A stretch of DNA of 41,825 bases from an uncultured Chryseobacterium sp. (GTDB lineage: Bacteria > Bacteroidota > Bacteroidia > Flavobacteriales > Weeksellaceae). The stretch covers positions 1 through 41,825 of the forward strand of contig NZ_CAJYMO010000283.1 in the NCBI RefSeq assembly GCF_913776365.1, written 5' to 3'. The notes under the pieces were generated by a model, which had not been told where the DNA came from, searched no databases, and saw only the letters and a program-made list of their open reading frames with translations. Made by a program: the position numbers and the translations under genes. Below are positions 26,762-34,945 of the stretch, piece after piece. Within the stretch, counting starts at the first letter, position 1. Each line of letters begins with the position of its first letter.

Positions 26762-29139
26762 TTTTTCTCAGAGTTTAAGTCAATAAAATCGTTAATAGCA
26801 ACCACCATGTTTCCTTTAGTACCGTATATGTCCCGGATTATTTTATTTTCGTCAGCATTGGAAGAATAGCAAGCATACCGTTCAGGAGAAACTTTGATTT
26901 TATATACATTGGACATGCTTCCTACTTTGATGTATACCTCCCCTTTATCTGCAGAATACAGTTTTTGAAGATCGGATTCGCTGAGTGACAAATACTTGGA
27001 AAACTTATCTTTGGAAGCCATTTTCTTTTTATGGGAGAGCATGATCAGTGTATCCGTATTGTTCACCATCGCAGGTCCGGCAGCGGTATCCAGAATATCT
27101 TCAAGATCCTGGGTTGCAATGGCAACTTCCCCGTAAAACTTACGGACGGTTTTATATAGATATTTAATGAACTCGGCCATTTCCCCCTTTGAAATAGGTT
27201 TCCAGCATTCGTCAATGAATATTGATTTCTTTTCTGCCGGAATCCCCTGTATCTTATTCATAACCAAATTAATACACAACATAGTCACCAGAGGAAACAA
27301 TACAGGATGATCCTTGATATTGTCCATTTCAAATACAATGAATCGTTCATGGATGAGGTTGGCAGGTTGCGCTGCATTCAATATGTTTTTGTAATGTCCG
27401 TCGTAAAAATTTCTAAGGGAGAGTTTAAAGCTGATCTTATCGAAATAACATGATTCTTCTTCAAAAACCGTATGCTCTGATATAAACTCATAGAAAGTAG
27501 ACATGCAGGGAAAAATGCTGTTCTTGACAATATGTTCATAATAGAGATCCAGATAGTTGGACAATATCTGCCGTTCTTCCTTAGACGCGCTTTCTTCCCC
27601 TTTCCATAAAAAGAAGATCAGTGAAAGGAGAAAGTTTTTTTTATCTATGTTTATTTCCTCTTGACTGTAGTAATAAAAAGGATTGAATTGTAAAGGAGCA
27701 TTGATCTCATACGTAAAATAAACACCATTCACCAGTTCACATAATTTTTTATAAGAATTTCCTATATCTATCATTACGATATGGTGTCCCTGCTCATAAT
27801 ACTGGCTTGCCATATGGTTAATCAAAAAGGATTTACCGGTTCCGGAAGGCCCGAAAATCAATCTGTTTCTATTGACGATGATGCCTTTTTTTACGGGCTC
27901 ATCCCATAAATCAAGACGTAAAGGAGATTCGTTTTTACGATCACAGAAAAGGATTCCATCTTTATGGCTCTCATAATAAGACTCAAAATTCAGCAATGAA
28001 GACGTTTGTTCAGAGATCCCGATAAATTTGTGATTTTCCGGAATATAAGCAGCTGCCCCAGGACAGTTGTTCATATATAACTCCTTCAATGCATATTTTA
28101 CCTGATACGGAGTGATTCCCAATTCCCTGAAAGCATTTTCCAGCAGATTAACATCATTCTCCAATTTTTTCTGCGAAATATTCCAGACAATTACGCTGAA
28201 ATGCTGATAAATAAATCTCAGTTCCCGTTCCAGCACCTCTTCCACCAGATCTTCTACCTGAGCATAGGTAACCTGGTTTTCTCTTGAAAGTATTGCCATA
28301 CTTTTAAACTGGTTCATCTTGGTCTTTAGAGAAGAAAAAACTTTTTCTGAATCTTCTATAAAGATTACCTGATTGTAAATATGGTTTACGTCCAATCCTG
28401 TGGCTATCGGTTGTATAAAAGGTATCCTGAAATCAGTTTTCGGGGTGGAATATTCAATGCTTCTGATGGTGCTGTTAATCGTAATAGGAAGCTGATTATT
28501 TGAAGCTATCGAATACAGTTCAGCAAATTTATTTCCGATCTGCAGGTTTTTATCAAAGAACATATCCCTGAGATTTGTCTCTCCTTCTTTTGATAAAGAT
28601 AAATATTTTCCCAGCAGACCGATAATCTGATCATTGCCAAGCCTTTTCACTGTAAAAAAATTTTCCTTTGTTAAAAATGAAAGACTTGATTCTACAGCCT
28701 TAATAAAATCATAGATCCCGTCCAGGTATTTGTTATACTGACCTGAATTATTAAGTATGCTTACTTTGTTTCCCGAATCTTTTATCACAGAGAGATAGCA
28801 TTCATGGTTCATGGTGGGCTTTTCATGGAAAAACCTGTTATCGCTTGCTGATAAAAAATCAGGACTTTCAGATACCTGCCCCTGAACGGAGCTTACAAAA
28901 AAGAAATCCTGTTTCTGTAAAATTGTTCCGGATGGCAATGACCTGATTACTTTGTCAAAAATAATACTGACCTGCTCAATCTGTTCACTATCTAATGAAT
29001 AAATCTGAGGAAGCATCACTTTATAGACCATACCCACATCCCCTTTATTACTGATTATCAAATCATTATCTACAGCAAATATATTAAACACTTTTTTGAT
29101 ATCTATATCTTTCATATCTACGGAAATTAATACTGTCAT
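26758..29139 (-). CDS. traG: VirB4-family T4SS ATPase (Bacteroidota TraG)
   Basis: A 793-aa cytoplasmic ATPase that powers T4SS assembly and transport. The N-terminal half has the VirB4/TraG pattern (FNIFAVDNDLIISNKGDVGMVYKV). The ATPase core carries Walker A GPSGTGKS at residues 430-437, followed by MIDIGNSYKKLCELVNG, and Walker B SIFIDECWKPI near 638-648. A motif typical of the family follows (YKTVRKFYGEVAIATQDLED ... NNTDTLIMLSHK). Length fits the family (about 800-830 aa). The start MTVLISVDMKDIDIKKVFNI has a possible alternative at Met9. It lies 30 nt after the VirB10-like gene and overlaps the VirB9-like gene. In Bacteroidota naming TraG is the VirB4 homologue, not the coupling protein. 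Confidence 0.93.
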   Translation of the reverse strand: MTVLISVDMKDIDIKKVFNIFAVDNDLIISNKGDVGMVYKVMLPQIYSLDSEQIEQVSIIFDKVIRSLPSGTILQKQDFFFVSSVQGQVSESPDFLSASDNRFFHEKPTMNHECYLSVIKDSGNKVSILNNSGQYNKYLDGIYDFIKAVESSLSFLTKENFFTVKRLGNDQIIGLLGKYLSLSKEGETNLRDMFFDKNLQIGNKFAELYSIASNNQLPITINSTIRSIEYSTPKTDFRIPFIQPIATGLDVNHIYNQVIFIEDSEKVFSSLKTKMNQFKSMAILSRENQVTYAQVEDLVEEVLERELRFIYQHFSVIVWNISQKKLENDVNLLENAFRELGITPYQVKYALKELYMNNCPGAAAYIPENHKFIGISEQTSSLLNFESYYESHKDGILFCDRKNESPLRLDLWDEPVKKGIIVNRNRLIFGPSGTGKSFLINHMASQYYEQGHHIVMIDIGNSYKKLCELVNGVYFTYEINAPLQFNPFYYYSQEEINIDKKNFLLSLIFFLWKGEESASKEERQILSNYLDLYYEHIVKNSIFPCMSTFYEFISEHTVFEEESCYFDKISFKLSLRNFYDGHYKNILNAAQPANLIHERFIVFEMDNIKDHPVLFPLVTMLCINLVMNKIQGIPAEKKSIFIDECWKPISKGEMAEFIKYLYKTVRKFYGEVAIATQDLEDILDTAAGPAMVNNTDTLIMLSHKKKMASKDKFSKYLSLSESDLQKLYSADKGEVYIKVGSMSNVYKIKVSPERYACYSSNADENKIIRDIYGTKGNMVVAINDFIDLNSEKK

Positions 29140-29169
29140 TTTTTCTTTATTCCGGAATACGGAACTTTT

Positions 29170-30324
29170 CTAATTGGAAAGTGCAACAGGATCTGACGAT
29201 CTTATGTTTATCCACAGCTGGTATTTTTTAGGCAGGAAGACCCTTTTTCTTTCAAATACTTCTTTACTGATTTCTTTTCCTGCTGATAAAACAGCCAGAT
29301 TTTTAGCCTCCTTTAAATCGATGCCTGTATTGACAGAACCGGTAAGTGAGCCGGCCGAATTGGTTCCCCTTTCATATGAATATTCAAAAACATCTTTAGA
29401 AACAGCTGACGGAATCTTGATCCAGGAGTGGTTATTCATCTGAATCCCTTCCCTCCCATCATAGTCATATACTTTAAAGTTTAACAGATAGAGAACATTA
29501 TCTTTCCTGTAACTTTCAATATCAACGTTTATCCGGTCTTCTCCCAGGGATATTCTTCCGTACACGATTGTGTTCTTAGGAATTACAAGCCCTCCGGGAA
29601 TGTCTGAAAGCCTTATGTCTTCTTTTATTCTGATAGGAATAATATTTCTGTCCACTATTCTCTTCTGTTCTATGGTTTCTGACGAGACCAGTTGTAAAAT
29701 TCTTTTACTGCCTGCCGATGCTGTTCCCCGGAAAAAATTCTTCTTGTCACCCATATCATTTTGGGCTATATGCTTTTTGCGGTCTCCGGCACCGGAAGCA
29801 CTGGCCGAATCCGGGTACTCAGCATCAATACTACGGGCGGCGGCCCCTGCGGTTAATCCTGAACGAATCTTATCCTGAATGTCGAATATTTTACTCAGAC
29901 TGTTATTGGAACCGTAATCAAAACTGCTTCCGTAGCCGGAAGAATAGCTTTTCTCTCTTGATGAAATATCAGATAAAGCCTTCATATAACGTTCCTGTCT
30001 TTCGGCATAGTCATTTTCTTCATTTGAACCGTTACTGTTTCCAAGCAGATCTTCCCTTAATTTTTTGTCCTCAGAACGTTCAGCTTCCGTAGCACTTTTT
30101 GAAAAGTATTTATTCAGATCCTTTTCATCCTGATTATAGATTTCCAGTTTTGACTTTTCTTCAAGCTGATTTTCATCTACGTTAGGAGTTAAAATCACTT
30201 TATCATCTGTTCCCCTGCTTTCCGGGGATAGGATCAGACTCATAGCCAGAGCCAGAATGCCCAAAGCAGCTACAAATACAACACAAATAATGATCTTTTT
30301 CTTTTTATCCAGATTTTCAAACAT
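29170..30324 (-). CDS. traM: TraM/VirB10-like T4SS core protein
   Basis: A 384-aa protein with one N-terminal membrane helix (~11-32, IIICVVFVAALGILALAMSLIL) after a short basic cytoplasmic end. A long polar Ser/Asn/Gly/Glu-rich linker (~35-215) spans the periplasm. The C-terminal domain has the TraM/VirB10 fold signature: IRLSDIPGGLVIPKNTIVYG, INVDIESYRKDNVLYLLNFK, VYDYDGREGI, and a final VFLPKKYQLWINI. This is the Bacteroidota conjugation protein TraM C-terminal (DUF3714-type), the VirB10-like protein spanning the cell envelope. The 146-nt gap to the VirD4-like gene upstream has no clear terminator. Confidence 0.87.
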   Translation of the reverse strand: MFENLDKKKKIIICVVFVAALGILALAMSLILSPESRGTDDKVILTPNVDENQLEEKSKLEIYNQDEKDLNKYFSKSATEAERSEDKKLREDLLGNSNGSNEENDYAERQERYMKALSDISSREKSYSSGYGSSFDYGSNNSLSKIFDIQDKIRSGLTAGAAARSIDAEYPDSASASGAGDRKKHIAQNDMGDKKNFFRGTASAGSKRILQLVSSETIEQKRIVDRNIIPIRIKEDIRLSDIPGGLVIPKNTIVYGRISLGEDRINVDIESYRKDNVLYLLNFKVYDYDGREGIQMNNHSWIKIPSAVSKDVFEYSYERGTNSAGSLTGSVNTGIDLKEAKNLAVLSAGKEISKEVFERKRVFLPKKYQLWINIRSSDPVALSN

Positions 30325-30470
30325 ATATTGTAAAATAATTTATATATACACGATTTACCCAACAGGCATCAGTTTTTCAATCCAACCGTTTTTTATAATA
30401 AGGATTATGACAGGTAATATGTATTATTTTGCCGTAATCCCTGTCAACTGTCCGGTTAAAACCATGTATG

Positions 30471-32420
30471 CTAAAGTTTTATGCCCGGCGGCTTAACGGC
30501 AACGTCAGCTTCTTCACGGTAAATTCTATACAATTCATTTTCGATAAGAATGTCCACCTCTTTGACGATTCTTTCGAAATTCCCATTCAATATCTGATCG
30601 ATGGATTCTTTTTCTATCACTGCCGGTATCTCTTTTCTTATCTGATCGGTACGTTTTTCCACCTCTATTTTTCCTCTGAAAATTTTTCTGCTGATCTCTT
30701 CTCCGAAATTATCTGCAACAACACCTACAAATTCTCCCTGGGAAAGCTGGGATATGACCGATACCGGAATGGCATATTCCAAATTTTCATTTATTGAATA
30801 TGAATTATTGGTATCAATAGTGACATTTTTTAATTTCTGTTTTTTCTTTCCGAATATTTCCTGAAGCTTATTTGCCGTTTCACTTCGCACCGAACCGCTG
30901 AAAATATTTCCCACAATGTTAAATATGGTTTCGGCTACCTTATCGCCATAATCCCGTTTAAGCTGTTCAAGATCCTGCATCCCGATGGTAGTGGAGACTT
31001 TATTGGATCTGGCTGTTGCAATCAGGTTATCCAGTCCCATAAAATACATTGTCGGCAACTCATCCAGTATTACGGAACACGGTTGCCTTCCCTGTTGATT
31101 AATTTCTTTCAGAAGCTGGGTAACTACGAGTCCCAGAGAAGGGGAATTTGTAGTCTGGGTAGCAGGGGAATTTCCGATGATTAATATACACGGGCTTTCG
31201 GAACTGTTGATGCTCAATGAAATATTCTGTTCGGGATAGACATTATTGCCCATTACCCAGAACAATTCTTTTGTTGCCAGTTGTGACAGAGGTATTCTTG
31301 CAGAAGCTGTCTGGCCTGAAAGCTGTTCGTAAGCCTTTTTTGCCAAAGCATCGGCAAAGGGTGTCATAAAGAATCTTAATTCCGTGTACTTACCAAATAC
31401 CTTGAAAACTTTTTCATCCGGTAAGGATGCTAATGATATGGCATGTGGCAATGTACAGAACTTACCATCTTCATAAATCCTCAGGAAATAGATACATGCA
31501 GCAAAATAAGAGATTGCGGACTGGGCAAAAAAATCTTTTTCAGTAATCCATTCTTTATTAAGATTAAACAATATGGTTTGTGAAGCTTCGATGGCATCTG
31601 CGGCTTTTCTGATCAGTTTAGGATCAAGTGGGTTCACAAAATTGGATTTTTCCAGATGGTCCAGAGAGACTACACAGAAACGGGGTTCTGTTTTATATTG
31701 TGCTTTGTAATATTCATAAAAAGCATAAGTCTCTTTAGCCAGTGCAGGAAATTTAAAATCATATACCATCATCGAAAACTCCTTCTGTATATGCTGCCGG
31801 ATGAATTCTTCAATCACAGAGTAAGACTTCCCTGATCCAGGCGTTCCCAGAACCATGGTAGCCCTGAAAGGATTCACTACGTTGATGACTCCGTTTTCTG
31901 TTTTAAAATTTACTGAATAAGGATTTTTCTTAACGACTTTTTCCTGCTGGAAAACCTGGTTCTTATCATTGAATTCATCCTTTTTATCATAAAAATTGAA
32001 AAATTTCCTTAGCTTTAAAAAGGTGACTATGTAGATAATAAAAGAAAGAAATGTTATAACACTGTAAAATACAATTCCGGTTTTCAGAAATGATATGCCT
32101 AAGAAAATAACAAGGGATACTCCAGCAATAATAAGATTCTTTTCAAAAGAAGGACCATCTCCCACTTCTCTTTTTACTTCAAAACCAAAACAGCAGAATG
32201 AAATAATAGAAATGCTTAAAATCCTTGATAATAAAGGGTTTTTGATCAGTGGAAAAGTTCTGAATAACTTTATGATGAACATATCAATATATTCATTTCT
32301 CAGATCTTTTTCGGTAAGATAATTATATTCATTATAATAAATATCCACCAGAACAAGCAGTATACTTACCAAAAAAGAGAATATAATTAAAATGTCCAAA
32401 GAATATTTATCATTTTTCAT
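30471..32420 (-). CDS. VirD4-type coupling ATPase
   Basis: A 649-aa membrane-anchored ATPase that selects substrates and feeds them to the T4SS. About four hydrophobic segments lie in residues 8-145, more than the two of classical VirD4. They are followed by VNPFRATMVLGTPGSGKS, with Walker A at 192-199, then MVYDFKFPALAKETYAFYEY. Walker B is SVILDELPTMYF (~456-467), followed by the RNA-polymerase-like VirD4 segment IATARSNKVSTTIGMQDLEQ and AETIFNIVGNIFSGSV. This is the layout of Bacteroidota coupling proteins (MobC/TraG-VirD4 family). Its presence without any relaxase matters: coupling proteins also serve protein-only T4SSs. The tail is acidic/basic mixed, ending VDILIENELYRIYREEADVA. Confidence 0.92.
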   Translation of the reverse strand: MKNDKYSLDILIIFSFLVSILLVLVDIYYNEYNYLTEKDLRNEYIDMFIIKLFRTFPLIKNPLLSRILSISIISFCCFGFEVKREVGDGPSFEKNLIIAGVSLVIFLGISFLKTGIVFYSVITFLSFIIYIVTFLKLRKFFNFYDKKDEFNDKNQVFQQEKVVKKNPYSVNFKTENGVINVVNPFRATMVLGTPGSGKSYSVIEEFIRQHIQKEFSMMVYDFKFPALAKETYAFYEYYKAQYKTEPRFCVVSLDHLEKSNFVNPLDPKLIRKAADAIEASQTILFNLNKEWITEKDFFAQSAISYFAACIYFLRIYEDGKFCTLPHAISLASLPDEKVFKVFGKYTELRFFMTPFADALAKKAYEQLSGQTASARIPLSQLATKELFWVMGNNVYPEQNISLSINSSESPCILIIGNSPATQTTNSPSLGLVVTQLLKEINQQGRQPCSVILDELPTMYFMGLDNLIATARSNKVSTTIGMQDLEQLKRDYGDKVAETIFNIVGNIFSGSVRSETANKLQEIFGKKKQKLKNVTIDTNNSYSINENLEYAIPVSVISQLSQGEFVGVVADNFGEEISRKIFRGKIEVEKRTDQIRKEIPAVIEKESIDQILNGNFERIVKEVDILIENELYRIYREEADVAVKPPGIKL

Positions 32421-32486
32421 TATATGCAGTTTGTAATTGAATGATTGGGATTGCAGATGCTTTTTTTATCAGGTACCAAGCAGGGA

Positions 32487-33191
32487 TCAATTATCTTCCG
32501 GATCCGGAGAACCTCCTGTGCTAAAACGGTCTTGCTCCTGCGCAGCATTGCCGGCGTCTTTAGTGAGTGCACCTTCAAGCCCTTCGCTTCTGAAAAGATA
32601 ATTTTCAATAAGTAATCCATGGGGATTATTTTCAGTTCTTGCAACATTATACAAATCGAATGAAGCATAGAAGAGACTTTTTGTCCTGACATTCTGATCA
32701 ACTCTGGAAACACTAAGCTTTCCATAAACAGATGCATGGTAAGGATATTCCTTATCATTAATCCTTATGGAGTCTATTTCCAGCTTCTGAACCAAATTCT
32801 GAGATTGTATTCTTGCAAAATGCCCGTTCGCCTTAAAAGACAGATACAGCTGCTTTCCGGAATTTCCTATCAGATACAGAGCTTCATTTATATTCTTGTC
32901 ATAACTGAACTGGTCATATCCGAAAAACAACCTGTGAAATACTTTGATATGATTCTTTATCTCAGGCAATCTGTAATTTTCATAGTCATGATCGGTACTG
33001 ATAGAATTTGCAATGGCAGCCTGCCCCTTTTCAGTAATGATATAGATCTTTTCCGTAAACACTTTACTTACATAAATAGCCCAGGCCACACTGGAAACTA
33101 TCGCTGTGAACGTAATAAGAGAACTGAAAAGCAATGCTTTTTTAATAATAGAATAAGACGAAGGAATTTCACGTAATTTTTTTAAATCCAT
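32487..33191 (-). CDS. traK: TraK/VirB8-like T4SS protein
   Basis: A 234-aa single-pass membrane protein (short basic N terminus, helix ~20-42, periplasmic domain) matching Bacteroidota TraK, the VirB8-like assembly factor. Family landmarks are IYIITEKGQAAIANSISTDH, EIKNHIKVFHRLFFGYDQFS, NINEALYLIGNSGKQLYLSF and a late YPYHASVYGKLSV. I start at the ATG at 33191 (MDLKKLREIPSSYSIIKKAL), which gives the normal VirB8 layout. The frame is open for a further 58 codons up to an ATG at 33365, but that extension has no counterpart in VirB8 proteins. The acidic end (STGGSPDPEDN) is unusual but short. The gap to the VirD4 gene is 66 nt. Confidence 0.85.
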   Translation of the reverse strand: MDLKKLREIPSSYSIIKKALLFSSLITFTAIVSSVAWAIYVSKVFTEKIYIITEKGQAAIANSISTDHDYENYRLPEIKNHIKVFHRLFFGYDQFSYDKNINEALYLIGNSGKQLYLSFKANGHFARIQSQNLVQKLEIDSIRINDKEYPYHASVYGKLSVSRVDQNVRTKSLFYASFDLYNVARTENNPHGLLIENYLFRSEGLEGALTKDAGNAAQEQDRFSTGGSPDPEDN

Positions 33192-33396
33192 TGGTATTTT
33201 AAGTGTTAGCAAATTATGATTCTGGCAGCAGAACCTCTGATCAGAGATAAAATTCAGACAAAATACTCCGGCTGCCGGAAAAGGAAGCCTGAAGATGTAT
33301 GTGCCCTGATCAAGCCGTTTTAATCGGTACTCTATCTTCATAGAACTACCGGATACAGCCGGCATTCCCTGATTTTTTTAAAAGATAACAGTAGTA

Positions 33397-33546
33397 TTAA
33401 TCCATCGGTTGCTTTATATCAGTACAAAAGATAATATCCGCCGAATCCTGTGGGTAATGGTACTCGCTCATGTAAACAGGTCCTAAGGCAGTATCTGCTA
33501 TGGTTGCTATTGCCGGAAAAACAGATCGACAAAGCGCCATGCCCAT
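33397..33546 (-). CDS. Possible 49-aa small protein between virB2 and virB8
   Basis: The minus-strand frame starts with ATG at 33546 and ends with TAA at 33397. It begins MGMALCRSVFPAIATIADTA, continues LGPVYMSEYHYPQDSADIIF and ends CTDIKQPMD. The N-terminal ~20 residues are mildly hydrophobic and the rest is acidic/aromatic. The frame stays open upstream to a TGA inside the end of virB2, so a non-ATG start is possible. It matches nothing I know. It is offered because it lies on the coding strand in a conspicuous gap and reads like protein. Confidence 0.3.
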   Translation of the reverse strand: MGMALCRSVFPAIATIADTALGPVYMSEYHYPQDSADIIFCTDIKQPMD

Positions 33547-33563
33547 TTGACTCACTATAAATG

Positions 33564-33581
33564 CAGGTTTTAAAAAACCTG
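33564..33581 (-). terminator. Hairpin directly after the pilin-like gene
   Basis: A perfect inverted repeat, CAGGTTTT and AAAACCTG with AA between, begins 3 nt after the virB2 stop. It could act as a partial terminator or 3'-end stabiliser, raising the pilin message relative to downstream genes. The stem is AT-rich and no T-run follows, so it is not a strong intrinsic terminator. Confidence 0.35.
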
Positions 33582-33584
33582 TAT

Positions 33585-33878
33585 CTATACGAATACATGA
33601 GTAATAACATCAACCAAACCAAAGATGGCCAGGCCAATGACGAAACGGATAAAATTTTTCTGGGCCTGATCGTTCCCCTGCATATACTGGATGAATATCA
33701 GAAACGCACCCACAATTGCAAAAGCAGTTACTCCCGCATTCAGTGAAGTTTTAAGGGTAGTTGACCATTCTTTAATTTTTGTATCAATGCTTCCGCTTTG
33801 CTGGGAATATAATAAACTGCCCACCGGTAATAAGAAGAATGTAAGCACACTACTTTTGTTACATCTTAATTTTTTCAT
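33585..33878 (-). CDS. VirB2-like pilin subunit
   Basis: A 97-aa protein with the build of VirB2/TrbC pilins and Bacteroidota TraE (DUF4134). It has an N-terminal export signal (MKKLRCNKSSVLTFFLLPVGSLLYSQ), then a short amphipathic stretch (SIDTKIKEWSTTLKTSLNAG). Two hydrophobic helices follow (~46-68 and ~77-95), separated by a short polar turn (MQGNDQAQKNFIR). This small two-helix protein would polymerise into the pilus or act as the surface-contact piece. It is the first recognised structural T4SS gene of the cluster, 145 nt after the 225-aa protein. Sequence motifs are weak in this family, so the call leans on size, topology and position. Confidence 0.72.
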   Translation of the reverse strand: MKKLRCNKSSVLTFFLLPVGSLLYSQQSGSIDTKIKEWSTTLKTSLNAGVTAFAIVGAFLIFIQYMQGNDQAQKNFIRFVIGLAIFGLVDVITHVFV

Positions 33879-34023
33879 TTTCTGTATTTTAAAACGTTAT
33901 TTGTTTAGGTTTATCTGTAACCGGAATACCTGTTAAATCCAGGTTCCGTTTCTGGCAATTGGTCACCAGCAATTATTCCGTCCATTATTGTTTTTAATTC
34001 ACTTATATATACAACTGTATGAA

Positions 34024-34701
34024 TCAAAATCTGTTTCGCATCATTCTTATATTCCTGTCATTGGCTTTCTGTATCTCTTGCTGTTGCATTCCGGGTTCTG
34101 ATCCGGATGCGCCTTTTCTGATATCAGGATGAAGGCTGTTCAGCGGCTTAGTAAACATTGCCAGACCGGGTTCGCCCGTACCCGCAGCAGATTTCCTGAC
34201 ATTACTTTTACGGTCGGTGTTTGCAGATATTTCAGTATGCTGCTTCACATCATCCTTACGGATATCCTTTTTTTCCTGACGGTTGATATGCTCTATTATA
34301 GCGCCTGCCTCAGACGCCTTTTTATCAGAGCTTTTTTCTGCTTTCGGATGAGTATAGCTATGTGCTACTTTTGCACCTATTGCAGTAATACCGGTTATGA
34401 CAGAAAGCATCATGAGTGCAATTCCCGCCGGAGGAAATAGTAGTGACATTGCCAGCCCGGCAGCCAATCCGGTTCCGGTAAACTTTACAGTTTTCTGAAC
34501 GGCAGTACCATTTTCCCTGAGAGAATCGAGTAAACGCAGACTTTTTGCCTTTGTTGACTTTTCAGGCAGAGGGATATCAGTTGTTGTACTTTTTTTCATA
34601 CCCCGGATATTTTCATAAAAATCCTGTTGCTTTATATTGGAGTCCGTTTTTTTCACATTTTCCAGCTGTCTGTATAATTCTTTGTTTTCCGTTCTGGGCA
34701 T
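34024..34701 (-). CDS. 225-aa protein with hydrophobic Gly-rich core, possible T4SS accessory or effector
   Basis: I do not recognise this protein. There is no signal peptide. Residues 1-70 are charged and helical (PRTENKELYRQLENVKKTDS). Residues ~74-117 are a continuous hydrophobic Gly/Ala-rich stretch (GTGLAAGLAMSLLFPPAGIA, then LMMLSVITGITAIGAKVAHS), enough for a helical hairpin in a membrane. The remainder is very polar, Lys/Glu/Ser-rich and probably disordered, ending DRNIRMMRNRF. Such a cytosolic protein with a buried or membrane-inserting hairpin could be a chaperone, translocator or secreted substrate. It lies between the SGNH hydrolase (244-nt gap) and the pilin gene, which suggests a role tied to secretion rather than core assembly. 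Function is unknown. Confidence 0.7.
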   Translation of the reverse strand: MPRTENKELYRQLENVKKTDSNIKQQDFYENIRGMKKSTTTDIPLPEKSTKAKSLRLLDSLRENGTAVQKTVKFTGTGLAAGLAMSLLFPPAGIALMMLSVITGITAIGAKVAHSYTHPKAEKSSDKKASEAGAIIEHINRQEKKDIRKDDVKQHTEISANTDRKSNVRKSAAGTGEPGLAMFTKPLNSLHPDIRKGASGSEPGMQQQEIQKANDRNIRMMRNRF

Positions 34702-34945
34702 GTTGCTATTTTTTTAATATTCGAAGTATGAGGCAATAATATACCGTTTAAAATAAACCCTCTTCAGACCATAGACTGAATTATCTCTTATGTATCTTTC
34801 CTTTATGTACGCAGTCTGCCAGAACAGGAATTAAAAAAACGGGATGTGTGCAATGCAGGCCGCAGTTTTTTTATCCTCTACTGTATTTTGATTTAAATAA
34901 TAAAATATCTAAAGTTTTCATAGCCGGATCATTTCATAAATCAGA

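Larger units (their letters stand above)
33192..33584 (-). other. Gap between the VirB2- and VirB8-like genes, with possible small genes
   Basis: This ~390-nt stretch is long for an otherwise compact cluster. It holds a hairpin just after virB2, a 49-codon frame (33397-33546), and a 58-codon in-frame extension of the virB8 frame from 33365 (contains YRLKRLDQGTYIFRLPFPAA). Both frames have protein-like composition. They could be one or two tiny genes, or the two halves of a broken one. No consensus -7 promoter element was found here. Confidence 0.4.

Noticed and set aside
33192..33365. Longer start for the VirB8-like protein at 33365
   Set aside because: The extra 58 residues would place a long non-family segment before the membrane helix. 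Starting at 33191 gives the standard VirB8 layout.
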